Below, piece by piece: positions 11,262-19,815 of a stretch of 64,000 bases of DNA. Positions within the stretch are counted from its first letter, which is position 1. Every line of letters starts with the position of its first letter. The position numbers and the translations under genes are program-made. The notes beneath the pieces are model-generated. The model was not told the DNA's origin. It saw only the letters and a list, made by a program, of their open reading frames with translations, and ran no database searches. Origin of the DNA: Thiohalobacter thiocyanaticus (GTDB lineage Bacteria; Pseudomonadota; Gammaproteobacteria; Thiohalobacterales; Thiohalobacteraceae); the NCBI RefSeq assembly GCF_002356355.1, contig NZ_AP018052.1:1984001-2048000 (forward strand). The letters are read 5' to 3'.

Positions 11262-12617
11262 TCACTCCTCCTCGATCGGTTCGATTTCCAGCAGCAGTTC
11301 ATCCATGCCGGTGACACGTATCCGCTGGCCCTGCCGCACCGGCCGAACGGCCCGGGCGCGCCAGTTCTCACCATGCACATGCACCCAGCCGCGGTCGCTG
11401 AAATCCTCGCGCGCCGTGCCCAGGGCACCGATCATCTGCTCCTGACCGCTGACGACAGGCCGCTCCCGCGCCTTGACCACCATGCCCAGCACGAAAATGA
11501 AGAAGGCGGCGCTGGTCACGCTCACCGTGGCGATCAGCGCCGGCGAGATGCCGTAGCCGGGCGCGTCGGTGTCGATCAGCATGATGGAACCGATGACGAA
11601 GGCGATCAGCCCGCCGATGCCCAGCGCCCCGAAACTGGGCACGAAGGCCTCGGCCGACATGAAGATGATGCCGAGGATGATCAGGCCCAGCCCGGCATAG
11701 TTCACCGGCAGTACCTGCAGCGCGAACAGGGCCAGGATCAGCGAGATGGCGCCGACCACGCCGGGGACGATGAAGCCCGGGTTGTAGAATTCCAGCAACA
11801 GCCCGTAGAAGCCGAGCAGGATGAGGATATAGGCAATGTTGGGGTCGGCGATCACCGCCAGCAGGCGGGTGCGCCAGTCGGGTTCGATGGTCTCGATCTG
11901 CATGTCCCGGGTGGCCAGGGTGCGCGTCTCGCCCTGGATCTCGAACTCGTAGCCATCGAGCGCCTGCATCAGTTCGGTCAGATTGGCTGCCACCAGATCG
12001 ATCACCTCCCGCTCCAGCGCCTCCTCTGCCGCCAGGCTGGCCGCCTCACGCACCGCCTGCTCGGCCCAGTCGGCATTGCGCCCGCGCAGCTGCGCCAGCG
12101 AGCGGATATAGGCCACGGCGTCGTTGACCGCCTTGCGCTGCTTGGCATCGCCCGGCTCCGCCGCTGCCTGCTCGCCTTCCTGGGCAGCGTCCTGATCGGG
12201 CTGGCCCGGCGGTTTCGGCATGCCGCCGCCATCGTCGATCAGGTTCACCGGCGTGGCCGCGCCCAGGTTGGTCCCCGGCGCCATGGCGGCGATATGGCTG
12301 GCATACAGGATATAGGTGCCGGCGCTGGCCGCCCGCGCCCCGCGCGGGGCCACGAAGCTCGCCACCGGCACCGGCGAATTGAGGATGGCCTTGATGATGG
12401 AACGCATGGAGGTATCCAGTCCGCCCGGGGTGTCCAGGCGCAGGATCACCAGTTCGGCGCCTTCGGCTTCGGCGCTGGCCAGACCCCGTTCGATGAAATC
12501 CGCCGTGACCGGCCCGATGCCGCCCTCGATGTCCAGCAGCACGGCCGCCCCCTGGGCCTGCACTGCCGACGTCAGCGCCAGCAGAGCCGCCGCCAGCCAC
12601 AACCGTATCGATGTCAT
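11262..12617 (-). CDS. NfeD family membrane protease
   Basis: About 451 residues. A signal peptide (MTSIRLWLAAALLALTSAVQA) leads into a ClpP-like periplasmic domain with LVILRLDTPGGLDTSMR and the Ser-containing ARAASAGTYILYASHIAAM. Four or so membrane helices (about residues 260-370) and a C-terminal OB-fold domain complete the NfeD1b architecture. Members are thought to cleave the C-terminus of partner SPFH proteins. AGGACACAGGA before the ATG at 12617 supports this start over the upstream in-frame one. Same operon as the downstream slipin gene. Confidence 0.92.
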   Translation of the reverse strand: MTSIRLWLAAALLALTSAVQAQGAAVLLDIEGGIGPVTADFIERGLASAEAEGAELVILRLDTPGGLDTSMRSIIKAILNSPVPVASFVAPRGARAASAGTYILYASHIAAMAPGTNLGAATPVNLIDDGGGMPKPPGQPDQDAAQEGEQAAAEPGDAKQRKAVNDAVAYIRSLAQLRGRNADWAEQAVREAASLAAEEALEREVIDLVAANLTELMQALDGYEFEIQGETRTLATRDMQIETIEPDWRTRLLAVIADPNIAYILILLGFYGLLLEFYNPGFIVPGVVGAISLILALFALQVLPVNYAGLGLIILGIIFMSAEAFVPSFGALGIGGLIAFVIGSIMLIDTDAPGYGISPALIATVSVTSAAFFIFVLGMVVKARERPVVSGQEQMIGALGTAREDFSDRGWVHVHGENWRARAVRPVRQGQRIRVTGMDELLLEIEPIEEE

Positions 12618-12645
12618 TCCTGTGTCCTGTCGAAGTCCGCCGGGG

Positions 12646-13311
12646 TCATTGCTCGAACACGACCGCATCCGGATCGGCGCCGAGTTCGCTCAGGGCCTGA
12701 TTGACTGAGTCGGTGAAGCCCGGCGGACCGCAGACATAGAAGTTCTGCCCGAAGTCGCTGATCCGTGTCTGCAGCAGCGCCTTGTCGATGCGTTGGTCGG
12801 CATAGCCCGGCGCGCTTTCCTGGGTGCAGGTGAACCACCCATGCGTGCCGAAATAGTGCCGCAGTTCGCGCTCGCAGATCACATCCGCCGGCGTCTTGTT
12901 GGAGAACAGCAGCTGACTCTGACCGAGCTCACCGCGTGCGGCCAGATCGCGCAGAATCGCGAGAAAAGGCGTGATGCCGGCACCGGCGGCGATGAACACC
13001 CCCGGGCCCTTGTAGCGGATGGTACCGAAGGATTCACTCATCAGCAGCCGGCTGCCGGGTTTGATGTCGCGCAGGTGCTGGGTCATGCCCTGATGGTCGG
13101 GATAACTCTTGATGGTGAATTCGAGCACCCGGTCACCCTTGATGGCGGTCGGGGTGAAGGGGCGCCCCTCCTCCCGCCAGTCGGGTTCATCGATCGCCAA
13201 CTCCACCCCCTGACCCGGCGCGTAGTCGAGCCCCTCGGGCCATTCCACGATGTAGCGTTTCACATCATGCGTAACGAACCCGGTCATGAGCAGTGTGGCG
13301 GAGTAATCCAT
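12646..13311 (-). CDS. FAD-binding oxidoreductase (flavodoxin/ferredoxin reductase-like)
   Basis: A 221-residue soluble reductase of the ferredoxin-NADP reductase superfamily. The FAD-binding barrel includes EWPEGLDYAPGQGVELAI and RPFTPTAI; the nucleotide domain has GVFIAAGAGITPFLAIL and NFYVCGPPGFTDSV. It has no 2Fe-2S domain, so it resembles stand-alone flavodoxin reductases. The start at 13311 is set by AGGAG 8 bp upstream. It lies 28 bp before nfeD, so it may be cotranscribed with the nfeD-slipin pair; a functional link is not known. Confidence 0.88.
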   Translation of the reverse strand: MDYSATLLMTGFVTHDVKRYIVEWPEGLDYAPGQGVELAIDEPDWREEGRPFTPTAIKGDRVLEFTIKSYPDHQGMTQHLRDIKPGSRLLMSESFGTIRYKGPGVFIAAGAGITPFLAILRDLAARGELGQSQLLFSNKTPADVICERELRHYFGTHGWFTCTQESAPGYADQRIDKALLQTRISDFGQNFYVCGPPGFTDSVNQALSELGADPDAVVFEQ

Positions 13312-13617
13312 CGCTGCGGCTCCTGTAGCTGTCGCTGGCCTTACCCATACTAGGAACTCTAGCCCGGATTGGACAAGCCGCAAGTTTTCAACTTCCGGTA
13401 TAAATTGGGAAAACAGCAGGTTATGGCGGGAAATTGCCAAGCCGTTTCCTGCCTTCTCCTCAGGGTTGTGGTGCGGCCGGGCCGATTGCCTGAGTTTATG
13501 AGATTCCCGGCAAGGTCATAAACAGATATTTTTTGTCCTGCTCCGGCACGCCAACTATGGTTCAAGGATTGAATCACGCAGTCGAGACCACACTGCATCA
13601 GCCAAGGAGGTGTTTCG
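13312..13617. other. divergent intergenic region upstream of the aldolase gene
   Basis: Holds control regions for the minus-strand reductase operon and the plus-strand aldolase. Several AT-rich hexamers (TATAAA near 13390, ATATTTTTTG near 13526) could be -10 elements, but no well-spaced pair stands out. A strong AGGAGG precedes the aldolase ATG. I see no gene. Confidence 0.45.
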
Positions 13618-14652
13618 ATGAACACTCCCTCTCTACGCGAAACCGCCCGCGCCATGGTTGCACCCGGCAAGGGGATCCTGGCCATGGACGAGAGCACCCC
13701 TACCTGCGGCAAACGGCTGGAGGCCGTGGGGGTCGAGAACACGGAGGAGAACCGCATCGCCTACCGCAGCCTGTTGCTGGGCACACCGGGACTCGGCGAC
13801 TACATCAGCGGCGCCATCCTCTATGACGAGACCCTGCGCCAGCAGAGCGCCGAGGGCGTGAGCTTCCCGCAACTGCTGCAGCAGCAGGGCATCATGCCCG
13901 GTATCAAGGTCGACACCGGGGCGAAGGAACTGGCCCTGCATGCCGGTGAGAAGGTCACCGAGGGGCTGGACGGCCTGCGCGAACGGCTGGAGGAATACCG
14001 GGGCTTCGGCGCGCGCTTCTGCAAATGGCGCGCGGTGATCACCATCGGCGAGTTCAAGCCCAGCATCGCCTGCCTGCAGGCCAACGCCCATGCCCTGGCC
14101 CGCTACGCCGCCCTGTGCCAGGAGGCCGGGCTGGTACCGATCGTCGAGCCCGAGGTGCTGATCAACGGCGCGCATACCCTCGAGACCAGCTATGATGTCA
14201 CGGTCGAGACCCAGCGTCGGGTGTTCGATCAGCTGTATCGCCAGGACGTGGACTTCGCCGGCATGGTGCTCAAGCCCAGCATGGTGATCTCCGGCACCGA
14301 CTGCCCGCAGCGCGCCCCGATGGAGGAAGTCGCCGAACAGACCCTGCGCTGTCTGCAGCAGACCGTGCCCGCGGCTGTGCCCGGCATCGCCTTTCTGTCC
14401 GGCGGCCAGGGCGACGAAGAGGCCACCCGCCATCTCAATGCCATGAACCTGCTGGCACGCGAACGTGCCCTGCCCTGGCGACTGACGTTTTCCTTTGCAC
14501 GCGCCCTGCAGAATCCGGCATTGAAGATCTGGCAGGGCGAGCCGGCCAATCTCGACCCGGCGCGCAAGGCACTGCTGGCCCGGGCCAGGCTGAATGCGCT
14601 GGCAAGCAGCGGCGAGTACAACGAGGCACTGGAGCAGCAGGTGGCGGCCTGA
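13618..14652 (+). CDS. class I fructose-bisphosphate aldolase
   Basis: A 344-residue Schiff-base aldolase that splits fructose 1,6-bisphosphate in glycolysis or forms it in gluconeogenesis and the Calvin cycle. The N-terminus APGKGILAMDESTPTCGKRL is the classic class I signature. ARFCKWRAVI, EPEVLING and MVLKPSMVISG (Schiff-base lysine region) follow, with FLSGGQGDEEAT near the phosphate site. It has no metal-site motif of class II enzymes. AGGAGG lies 7 bp before the ATG. It appears monocistronic and ends at a hairpin terminator. Confidence 0.96.
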   Translation: MNTPSLRETARAMVAPGKGILAMDESTPTCGKRLEAVGVENTEENRIAYRSLLLGTPGLGDYISGAILYDETLRQQSAEGVSFPQLLQQQGIMPGIKVDTGAKELALHAGEKVTEGLDGLRERLEEYRGFGARFCKWRAVITIGEFKPSIACLQANAHALARYAALCQEAGLVPIVEPEVLINGAHTLETSYDVTVETQRRVFDQLYRQDVDFAGMVLKPSMVISGTDCPQRAPMEEVAEQTLRCLQQTVPAAVPGIAFLSGGQGDEEATRHLNAMNLLARERALPWRLTFSFARALQNPALKIWQGEPANLDPARKALLARARLNALASSGEYNEALEQQVAA

Positions 14653-14685
14653 TCAATCAGCCACAAACCGCTCCTTTGCGAAAAA

Positions 14686-14706
14686 AACCCGCCTCACCGG
14701 CGGGTT
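14686..14706 (-). terminator. intrinsic terminator shared by convergent genes
   Basis: AACCCGCC / GGCGGGTT stem with a 5-nt loop. On the minus strand it is followed by a run of seven T (complement of 14681-14687), so it chiefly ends the minus-strand DsrE-like transcript; it also sits just after the aldolase stop. Confidence 0.85.
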
Positions 14707-14731
14707 CGTTCATCGGATCATCGATGGCAGA

Positions 14732-15247
14732 TCAATCGTATACCGGGATCAGTGCATAGCCGTTGTTCTGGTAGCCCATCAGGCTGATGAAGCCGCTGCG
14801 TACCGGCTCAATGCCCGGCAGCAGGGTGTCGTTGTCCACGTTGAAGGCGGCAGTCGCACCATTGCAGGCCTCCATACGCACCCCCATCTCCTGCAGTCTG
14901 GTGATGCGCTTGGCGATGCTCTCCAACGCCGGGCCATAGTCCGCCTGCGTCTCCAATGTCGGCTCGGTGTTGATGAACTTCACCGAATGGGAGATGAAAA
15001 CCATCACCAGGTCCGACTCCACACCTTCCTTGTCGAGATTGTCGATGTTGGTGATGATGGCCCCGAGATAGAAATCCAGCGCGTTCGCACTCGATTTCCG
15101 CACATCGTAGACAGCCCTGACCTGCTCGAGATCGCCGATTGCCGTGCGGTTGTCCAGTTCTGCCCCGGCCATGGAGACGACCGGAAGCAGGCCACCGATG
15201 AACAGGAGAATGGTCATGAACAGGCCGTCGCGCATCGGTTGGATCAT
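14732..15247 (-). CDS. secreted DsrE/DsrF-like protein
   Basis: A 171-residue protein with an N-terminal hydrophobic signal (residues 8-28, ending SMAGA) and then a DsrE-like alpha/beta fold: SDLVMVFISHSVKFINTEP, SIAKRITRLQEMGVRMEACNGATAAF and LPGIEPVRSGFISLMGYQNNG. A single cysteine lies in EACNGAT, at the position that carries the sulfane sulfur in many DsrE relatives. AAGGAG 8-9 bp upstream fixes the ATG at 15247. Export suggests periplasmic sulfur-compound binding or transfer, unlike cytoplasmic DsrEFH. It is downstream of the tRNA cluster on the same strand. Confidence 0.78.
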   Translation of the reverse strand: MIQPMRDGLFMTILLFIGGLLPVVSMAGAELDNRTAIGDLEQVRAVYDVRKSSANALDFYLGAIITNIDNLDKEGVESDLVMVFISHSVKFINTEPTLETQADYGPALESIAKRITRLQEMGVRMEACNGATAAFNVDNDTLLPGIEPVRSGFISLMGYQNNGYALIPVYD

Positions 15248-15294
15248 TGCCTGGCTCCTTGTTGACTGTGGACGATAGGCGAGTGATTTTGAAC

Positions 15295-15381
15295 TGGTGC
15301 CCGGGGCCGGACTTGAACCGGCACGGGGTTGCCCCCGAGGGATTTTAAGTCCCTTGCGTCTACCAATTTCGCCACCCGGGC
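15295..15381 (-). tRNA. tRNA-Leu (UAA)
   Basis: Reverse-strand cloverleaf: acceptor GCCCGGG/CCCGGGC, long variable arm of a type II tRNA, anticodon stem AGGGA/TCCCT with loop CTTAAAA (anticodon TAA), GGTTCAAGTCC T-arm, and encoded CCA at 15295-15297. Last of the Gly-Cys-Leu group, as leuZ in E. coli. Confidence 0.96.
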
Positions 15382-15437
15382 CGGGCATGACGTCTGGCAT
15401 TGTACAGATAATCAGATGATGCAGAAGGGAAGGAAAA

Positions 15438-15511
15438 TGGAGGCTGGGCCCGGAGTCGAACCGAGGTACACGGATTTGCAGTCCGCTGCATAGCCACTCT
15501 GCCACCCAGCC
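15438..15511 (-). tRNA. tRNA-Cys (GCA)
   Basis: Reverse-strand cloverleaf with acceptor GGCTGGG/CCCAGCC, anticodon loop containing GCA (GGACTGCAAATCC), T-arm GGTTCGACTCC, and encoded CCA at 15438-15440. Middle gene of the cluster. Confidence 0.96.
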
Positions 15512-15540
15512 AGGGTGTGGTGTGGTGCCTTGAAGCGAAA

Positions 15541-15573
15541 AAACCCCGGTCGCCTGGACCACGACCGGGGTTT
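15541..15573 (-). terminator. intrinsic terminator between tRNA-Gly and tRNA-Cys
   Basis: A 12-bp perfect stem AAACCCCGGTCG / CGACCGGGGTTT with a 9-nt loop. Read on the minus strand it is followed by a T-run, so it would end transcripts leaving tRNA-Gly before they reach tRNA-Cys. Confidence 0.8.
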
Positions 15574-15586
15574 CCCCGATGGAATT

Positions 15587-15662
15587 TGGAGCGGGAAACG
15601 AGATTCGAACTCGCGACCCCAACCTTGGCAAGGTTGTGCTCTACCAACTGAGCTATTCCCGC
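15587..15662 (-). tRNA. tRNA-Gly (GCC)
   Basis: Reverse-strand cloverleaf: acceptor GCGGGAA/TTCCCGC, D-arm AGCTCAGTTGGTAGAGC, anticodon loop TTGCCAA (GCC), T-arm GAGTTCGAATCTC, and encoded CCA at 15587-15589. First gene of the Gly-Cys-Leu cluster behind pgsA. Confidence 0.97.
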
Positions 15663-15734
15663 CCGAGAAGGTGCGTATTCTATCCTATCGCGCCCGGCTG
15701 TCAAGCCGCTAAGGAGTTGAATTCAGGACTAAGT

Positions 15735-16313
15735 CTACAGGTCGGATTTTACCAGCAGCGGCCAGGCCGCACGCAGGTAGAGAATCATCGACCACAGGGT
15801 CAGGATAGCGGCGATATAGAGGCAGATCATGCCGACGATGGCCGTGGGAAAACCGGCGATCGGCTCGCGATAGAGCAGCAGCAGCAGGGCGATCATCTGG
15901 GCCGTGGTCTTGATCTTGCCGATCACCGAGACGGCCACCCGGGCCCGCTCGCCGATCTCGGCCATCCATTCGCGCAGCGCGGAGATGGTGATCTCGCGGC
16001 CGATGATCACGGCGGCGGGGATGGCCATCAGCACCCCCGGCATGCCGGCCACCGGCACCCGCTCGATCAGCAGTACCAGGGCCGTGGCCACCATCAACTT
16101 GTCCGCCACCGGATCCAGAAAGGCGCCGAAGGCCGAGGTCTCCTCCCAGCGCCGGGCCAGGTAGCCGTCCAGCCAGTCGGTCAGGGCGGCGATGCCGAAG
16201 ATGGCAGTGACCGCCACATGCGCCCAGCCGAACGGGAGATAGAACACCAGCACGAAGACCGGGATCAGGGCCAGGCGCAGCAGGGTAAGGAGATTGGGGA
16301 GATTATAATTCAT
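15735..16313 (-). CDS. pgsA: CDP-diacylglycerol-glycerol-3-phosphate 3-phosphatidyltransferase
   Basis: A 192-residue inner-membrane enzyme that makes phosphatidylglycerol phosphate, the committed step to phosphatidylglycerol and cardiolipin. The CDP-alcohol phosphotransferase signature DG-x2-AR-x8-G-x3-D-x3-D is fully present in DWLDGYLARRWEE through FGAFLDPVADK. Four to five membrane helices surround it. The start NYNLPNLLTLLRLALIP is typical. It lies between uvrC and the tRNA cluster as in E. coli. The region just upstream is unusually AT-rich and lacks an obvious Shine-Dalgarno. Confidence 0.96.
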   Translation of the reverse strand: MNYNLPNLLTLLRLALIPVFVLVFYLPFGWAHVAVTAIFGIAALTDWLDGYLARRWEETSAFGAFLDPVADKLMVATALVLLIERVPVAGMPGVLMAIPAAVIIGREITISALREWMAEIGERARVAVSVIGKIKTTAQMIALLLLLYREPIAGFPTAIVGMICLYIAAILTLWSMILYLRAAWPLLVKSDL

Positions 16314-16455
16314 AATATCAATAAGATAAAAACACTCATTAAAGTAGATTGATGATATAATTACCTGCTATCTTCTGCCCCCTTTTCAGTGAAAGTGGGA
16401 CGAACAGGTATCCATAACCCGAATGGTGGCTGCATATGCCGGATTTCAGCCAATC

Positions 16456-16533
16456 CGTCATCCTCGCGAAGGCGGGGATCCATTCTCTCTCCTTGCTGCC
16501 AGGCACTGGATTCCCGCCTTCGCGGGAATGACG
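16456..16533. repeat. inverted repeat of the CGTCAT-CCCGCGAAGGCGGGAATCC type
   Basis: Arms 16456-16482 and 16507-16533 are near-perfect inverted copies (CGTCATCCTCGCGAAGGCGG against its complement) around a 24-bp centre. This resembles a very widespread dispersed proteobacterial palindrome, probably a small non-autonomous mobile or structural repeat. It occupies the pgsA-uvrC gap and could separate their transcripts. Confidence 0.75.
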
Positions 16534-16589
16534 TGGCTGAAGTGGATGCCAGTCGTATCTAACCCGATTTTCCATCCTCTGTCGAAGAC

Positions 16590-18425
16590 TCAATCCTCGC
16601 CGCCGTGAAAGGCGGCGTAGATCTGCCGGGCCAGTTCGCGGCTGATCCCCTTGACCCGGGCCAGGTCCTCGACCCCGGCACGCTCCACCTCGCGCAGCCC
16701 GCCGAACTGGCGCAGCAGCTGCTGCCGGCGCTTGGGTCCCACACCGGGAATCCCCTCCAGCGGCGAGCTGGTGCGAGCCTTGCCCCGGCGGTGGCGGTGG
16801 CCGGTGATGGCGAAGCGATGAGCCTCGTCGCGCACCTGCTGGATCAGGTGAAAGGCGCGCGAGTCCGCCGGCGGGTGCAACTCGCCCCGGCCCGGGACGA
16901 TCAGGGTCTCATGTCCCGGCCGGCGTTCCGGCCCCTTGGCCACGCCGACGATCAGCACGCCCTGCACCTGCAACTCCTCCAGCACCTTCACCGCCATGCC
17001 GACCTGGCCCTTGCCGCCGTCGATGAGCAGGATGTCGGGCAATTTGCCCTCCCCCTCCTGCAGCCGCAGATAGCGTCGCTGCAGGGCCTGGGCCATGGCG
17101 GCGTAGTCGTCGCCGGGCTCGATGCCCTCGATATTGAAGCGCCGGTAGTCGGATTTGAGCGGCCCCTCGGCGTTGAACACCACGCAGGAGGCCACGGTGG
17201 CCTCGCCACGGGTATGGCTGATATCGAAGCATTCGATGCGTTCCGGCGGCTCCTCCAGGTTGAGCAGCTGCTGCAGATCCTCCATGCGCTGCTGCATGCC
17301 GCTGCGGCTGGCCAGCCGCGCCTGCAGGGCGTGCTCGGCATTGCGCTCGGCCATGGCCAGCCAGCGGGCGCGCTCGCCGCGCACCCGGTGGCGCAGCTCG
17401 ACCCGGTGGCCGGCGCGCTCGGCCAGCACGGTCTCGATGAGTTCACGATCTTCCGGTTCGGCGTTGAGCAGAATGGTCTGCGGGACCTCGTGTTCGAGGT
17501 AGTACTGCACCAGGAAGGCGTGCAGCACCTCGTCCAGGCCGGCCTGGTCGGGCGCGCGCGGGAAGAACACCTTGTTGCCCAGGTTGCGCCCGGCGCGGAT
17601 GTAGAACACCTGCACGCACACCAGCCCGCCCTGTTGCACCGCGGCGACGATGTCCAGATCGCCGCGCTCGCCGCTGACGTACTGGCGCTCCTGCACCCGG
17701 CGCAGGCTGGCGATCTGGTCGCGATAGCGCGCCGCCTGCTCGTATTCCAGCGCCTCTGCCGCCGCCTCCATGCGCTGGGCCAGTTCGTCGATGAGTTCGG
17801 TGTTCTTCCCCTCCAGGAAACGGATGGTCAGATCAACGTCCTCGGCATAGTCCCCAGGGCTGATATAGCCCACGCAGGGGGCGGTGCAACGCTTGATCTG
17901 GTACTGCAGGCAGGGCCGGGTACGGTTGGCGAAGAAGCTGTCCTCGCACTGGCGCACCCGGAACACCTTCTGCAGCAGATGCAGGCTCTCGCGCACCGCC
18001 GAGGCATTCGGATAGGGGCCGAAGTAGCGGCCTTTGCCGCGCTTTGCGCCGCGATGCACCGTGATGCGCGGATAGTCCTGATCGGTGGAGATGTAGATAT
18101 AGGGATAGCTCTTGTCGTCGCGCAGCAGCACGTTGTAGCGCGGCTGGTGCGCCTTGATCAGGGTGTGTTCGAGGATCAGGGCCTCGCTTTCGGTATGAGT
18201 GACGGTGACCTCGATATCCGCCATCTGTGCCATCAGGGCCTGGGTCTTGATCGGCAGGCCCGACTTGCGGAAATAACTCGCCAGGCGGCGCTTGAGGTTG
18301 CGCGCCTTGCCGACATACAGCACCTCGCCGTTCGCATCCAGCATGCGGTACACACCCGGTCGCGGGGTGAGGGTGCGCAGAAATCCCTGCGCATCAAATG
18401 GACGGCTGGCGCGGGTTTCGTTCAT
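16590..18425 (-). CDS. uvrC: excinuclease ABC subunit C
   Basis: About 611 residues. UvrC makes both incisions in nucleotide excision repair with UvrB. Domains in order: GIY-YIG endonuclease (PGVYRMLDANGEVLYVGKAR), cysteine-containing linker (RQCEDSFFANRTRPCLQYQIKRC, shown here only by its key Cys pairs), UVR/UvrB-binding helix about residues 205-240, RNase H-like endonuclease (ECFDISHTRGEATVASCVVF, LLIDGGKGQ) and a C-terminal tandem helix-hairpin-helix (LEGIPGVGPKRRQQLL). I use the ATG at 18425; a TTG two codons earlier is possible. It starts just after the stop of the glycosylase gene, so they are likely cotranscribed. Confidence 0.97.
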   Translation of the reverse strand: MNETRASRPFDAQGFLRTLTPRPGVYRMLDANGEVLYVGKARNLKRRLASYFRKSGLPIKTQALMAQMADIEVTVTHTESEALILEHTLIKAHQPRYNVLLRDDKSYPYIYISTDQDYPRITVHRGAKRGKGRYFGPYPNASAVRESLHLLQKVFRVRQCEDSFFANRTRPCLQYQIKRCTAPCVGYISPGDYAEDVDLTIRFLEGKNTELIDELAQRMEAAAEALEYEQAARYRDQIASLRRVQERQYVSGERGDLDIVAAVQQGGLVCVQVFYIRAGRNLGNKVFFPRAPDQAGLDEVLHAFLVQYYLEHEVPQTILLNAEPEDRELIETVLAERAGHRVELRHRVRGERARWLAMAERNAEHALQARLASRSGMQQRMEDLQQLLNLEEPPERIECFDISHTRGEATVASCVVFNAEGPLKSDYRRFNIEGIEPGDDYAAMAQALQRRYLRLQEGEGKLPDILLIDGGKGQVGMAVKVLEELQVQGVLIVGVAKGPERRPGHETLIVPGRGELHPPADSRAFHLIQQVRDEAHRFAITGHRHRRGKARTSSPLEGIPGVGPKRRQQLLRQFGGLREVERAGVEDLARVKGISRELARQIYAAFHGGED

Positions 18426-18431
18426 CCGCAA

Positions 18432-19073
18432 TCAGGCGGGCAACAGGCCACGGGCGCGGGCGACCACGGCCTGGAACATGGCTTCGGTCAGGCGCCGGGT
18501 CTGGGTGTTGTAACGACTGCAGTGGTAGGAGTCCAGCAGCCAGCGGCCGTCATCCAGTCGGTGTTCCGCGGCATGGGCGAAACGGTAGGCACTGAGCTTG
18601 CAGCCGAGCGCACGCAGTACCGCGTCGTGGGCGATCCTGCCCAGCGCCAGTACCACAGCCCCGGCCGGCAGATCCTTGAGTTCGGCCGCAAGATAGCCGT
18701 TGCAGGCGCGGATCTCCGTGGTCTGGGGTTTGTTCTGCGGCGGCAGGCACTTGACCGCGTTGGTGATGCGACAGTCACGCAGTTGCAGACCGTCGCCGCG
18801 GGCACGCGACTCCGGCGCGCTGGCAAACCCCTGTTCGTAGAGGGTCCGGTACAGCAGAATGCCGGCGTAGTCACCGGTGAAGGGGCGCCCGGTGGCATTG
18901 GCGCCGTGCATGCCCGGCGCCAGGCCGACGATCAACAGCCGTGCGGCCGCGTCGCCGAAGGGGGCAACCGGGGCGGCGTGATAATCGGGATGCTCGGCCT
19001 TCACGCCGTCGAGAAACTCAGCCAGCCGCGGGCAGGCCCGGCAGCCGCTGTCGAAATGGGTCTGGATCGTCAT
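18432..19073 (-). CDS. uracil-DNA glycosylase, family 5 (UDGb)
   Basis: A 213-residue DNA repair enzyme that excises uracil (and in this family other deaminated bases). The motif GLAPGMHGANATGRPFTGDY is the family-5 version of motif A, lacking the usual catalytic Asp/Asn. The second motif is YHCSRYNTQTRRLT, with CRACPRL near the N-terminus as part of the 4Fe-4S cysteine set. Four cysteines at family positions suggest an intact cluster. Its stop is adjacent to the uvrC start, giving a two-gene repair unit. Confidence 0.88.
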   Translation of the reverse strand: MTIQTHFDSGCRACPRLAEFLDGVKAEHPDYHAAPVAPFGDAAARLLIVGLAPGMHGANATGRPFTGDYAGILLYRTLYEQGFASAPESRARGDGLQLRDCRITNAVKCLPPQNKPQTTEIRACNGYLAAELKDLPAGAVVLALGRIAHDAVLRALGCKLSAYRFAHAAEHRLDDGRWLLDSYHCSRYNTQTRRLTEAMFQAVVARARGLLPA

Positions 19074-19152
19074 GGAAATCGGGTAATCGGCGCAAGCTGG
19101 AAACAGCCGGATTATCCCAGAAAACGGGCCGGACGTCAGACCGCGCGCCGAC

Positions 19153-19815
19153 TCAGGCCCCGGGCCGGGCGCCGGCCGACTCGATCTCGATCACCCCGTG
19201 GCTGACCGCCAGGCGCATCAGTTCGATGTCGTTGTCCACGCCGAGCTTCTCGTAGAGCCGGTAGCGATAGGTATTGACCGTCTTCGGACTCAGGCACAGG
19301 CGATCGGAGATCTCCTGGATGCCGCGCCCCTGGGTGACCATCATCATCACCTGGATCTCGCGCTGGGACAGCTTCTCGAATGGCGAGCGCCCGCCGTTAT
19401 TGAGCTTGGACAGCGCGATCTGCTGGGCCACCTCGGCGCACAGATAGCGCTCACCCTGCATCACGCTCAGGATGGCCTGGGTGATCTCCTCGACCGCGCA
19501 TGACTTGGTGAGATAGCCCAGCGCGCCGGCCTCGAGCATGCGCGAGGGGAAGGGCTCGTCGGTATGCACCGTGACCACGATCACGCGGATCTCCGGGTGG
19601 ATCTGGATCAGCTTGCGCAGGGTTTCCAGCCCGCCGATACCGGGCATGTTCACATCCAGGATGACCATATCGGGACGCGCATCGCGAACCACCTCGATCG
19701 CCTCCTCCCCGGTACTCGCCTCGCCGATCACCCGCACATTGGGGTCATCCTCGAGGATACGGCGTATCCCTGCCCGCACCAGGTCATGATCATCCACCAG
19801 CAACAACGAAATCAT
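19153..19815 (-). CDS. uvrY: response regulator of the UvrY/GacA type
   Basis: A 220-residue two-component regulator. The receiver domain starts ISLLLVDDHDLVRAGIRRIL, with phospho-acceptor Asp54 in VILDVNMPGIGG and a conserved Thr/Lys region (TVHTDEP, YLTKSCA). The C-terminal LuxR-type helix-turn-helix is LSQREIQVMMMVTQGR with LSPKTVNTYRYRLYEKLGV. Sequence and location upstream of uvrC match UvrY/GacA, which drives small RNAs that antagonise CsrA. GGGAGGAGG lies 3-4 bp before the ATG at 19815, a strong but tightly spaced site. The cognate BarA/GacS kinase is not in the window. Confidence 0.93.
   Translation of the reverse strand: MISLLLVDDHDLVRAGIRRILEDDPNVRVIGEASTGEEAIEVVRDARPDMVILDVNMPGIGGLETLRKLIQIHPEIRVIVVTVHTDEPFPSRMLEAGALGYLTKSCAVEEITQAILSVMQGERYLCAEVAQQIALSKLNNGGRSPFEKLSQREIQVMMMVTQGRGIQEISDRLCLSPKTVNTYRYRLYEKLGVDNDIELMRLAVSHGVIEIESAGARPGA

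Noticed and set aside
16605-19205. 866-codon plus-strand open frame opposite uvrC and the glycosylase
   Set aside because: Spans two real minus-strand genes and an intergenic junction; composition is that of an antisense frame.
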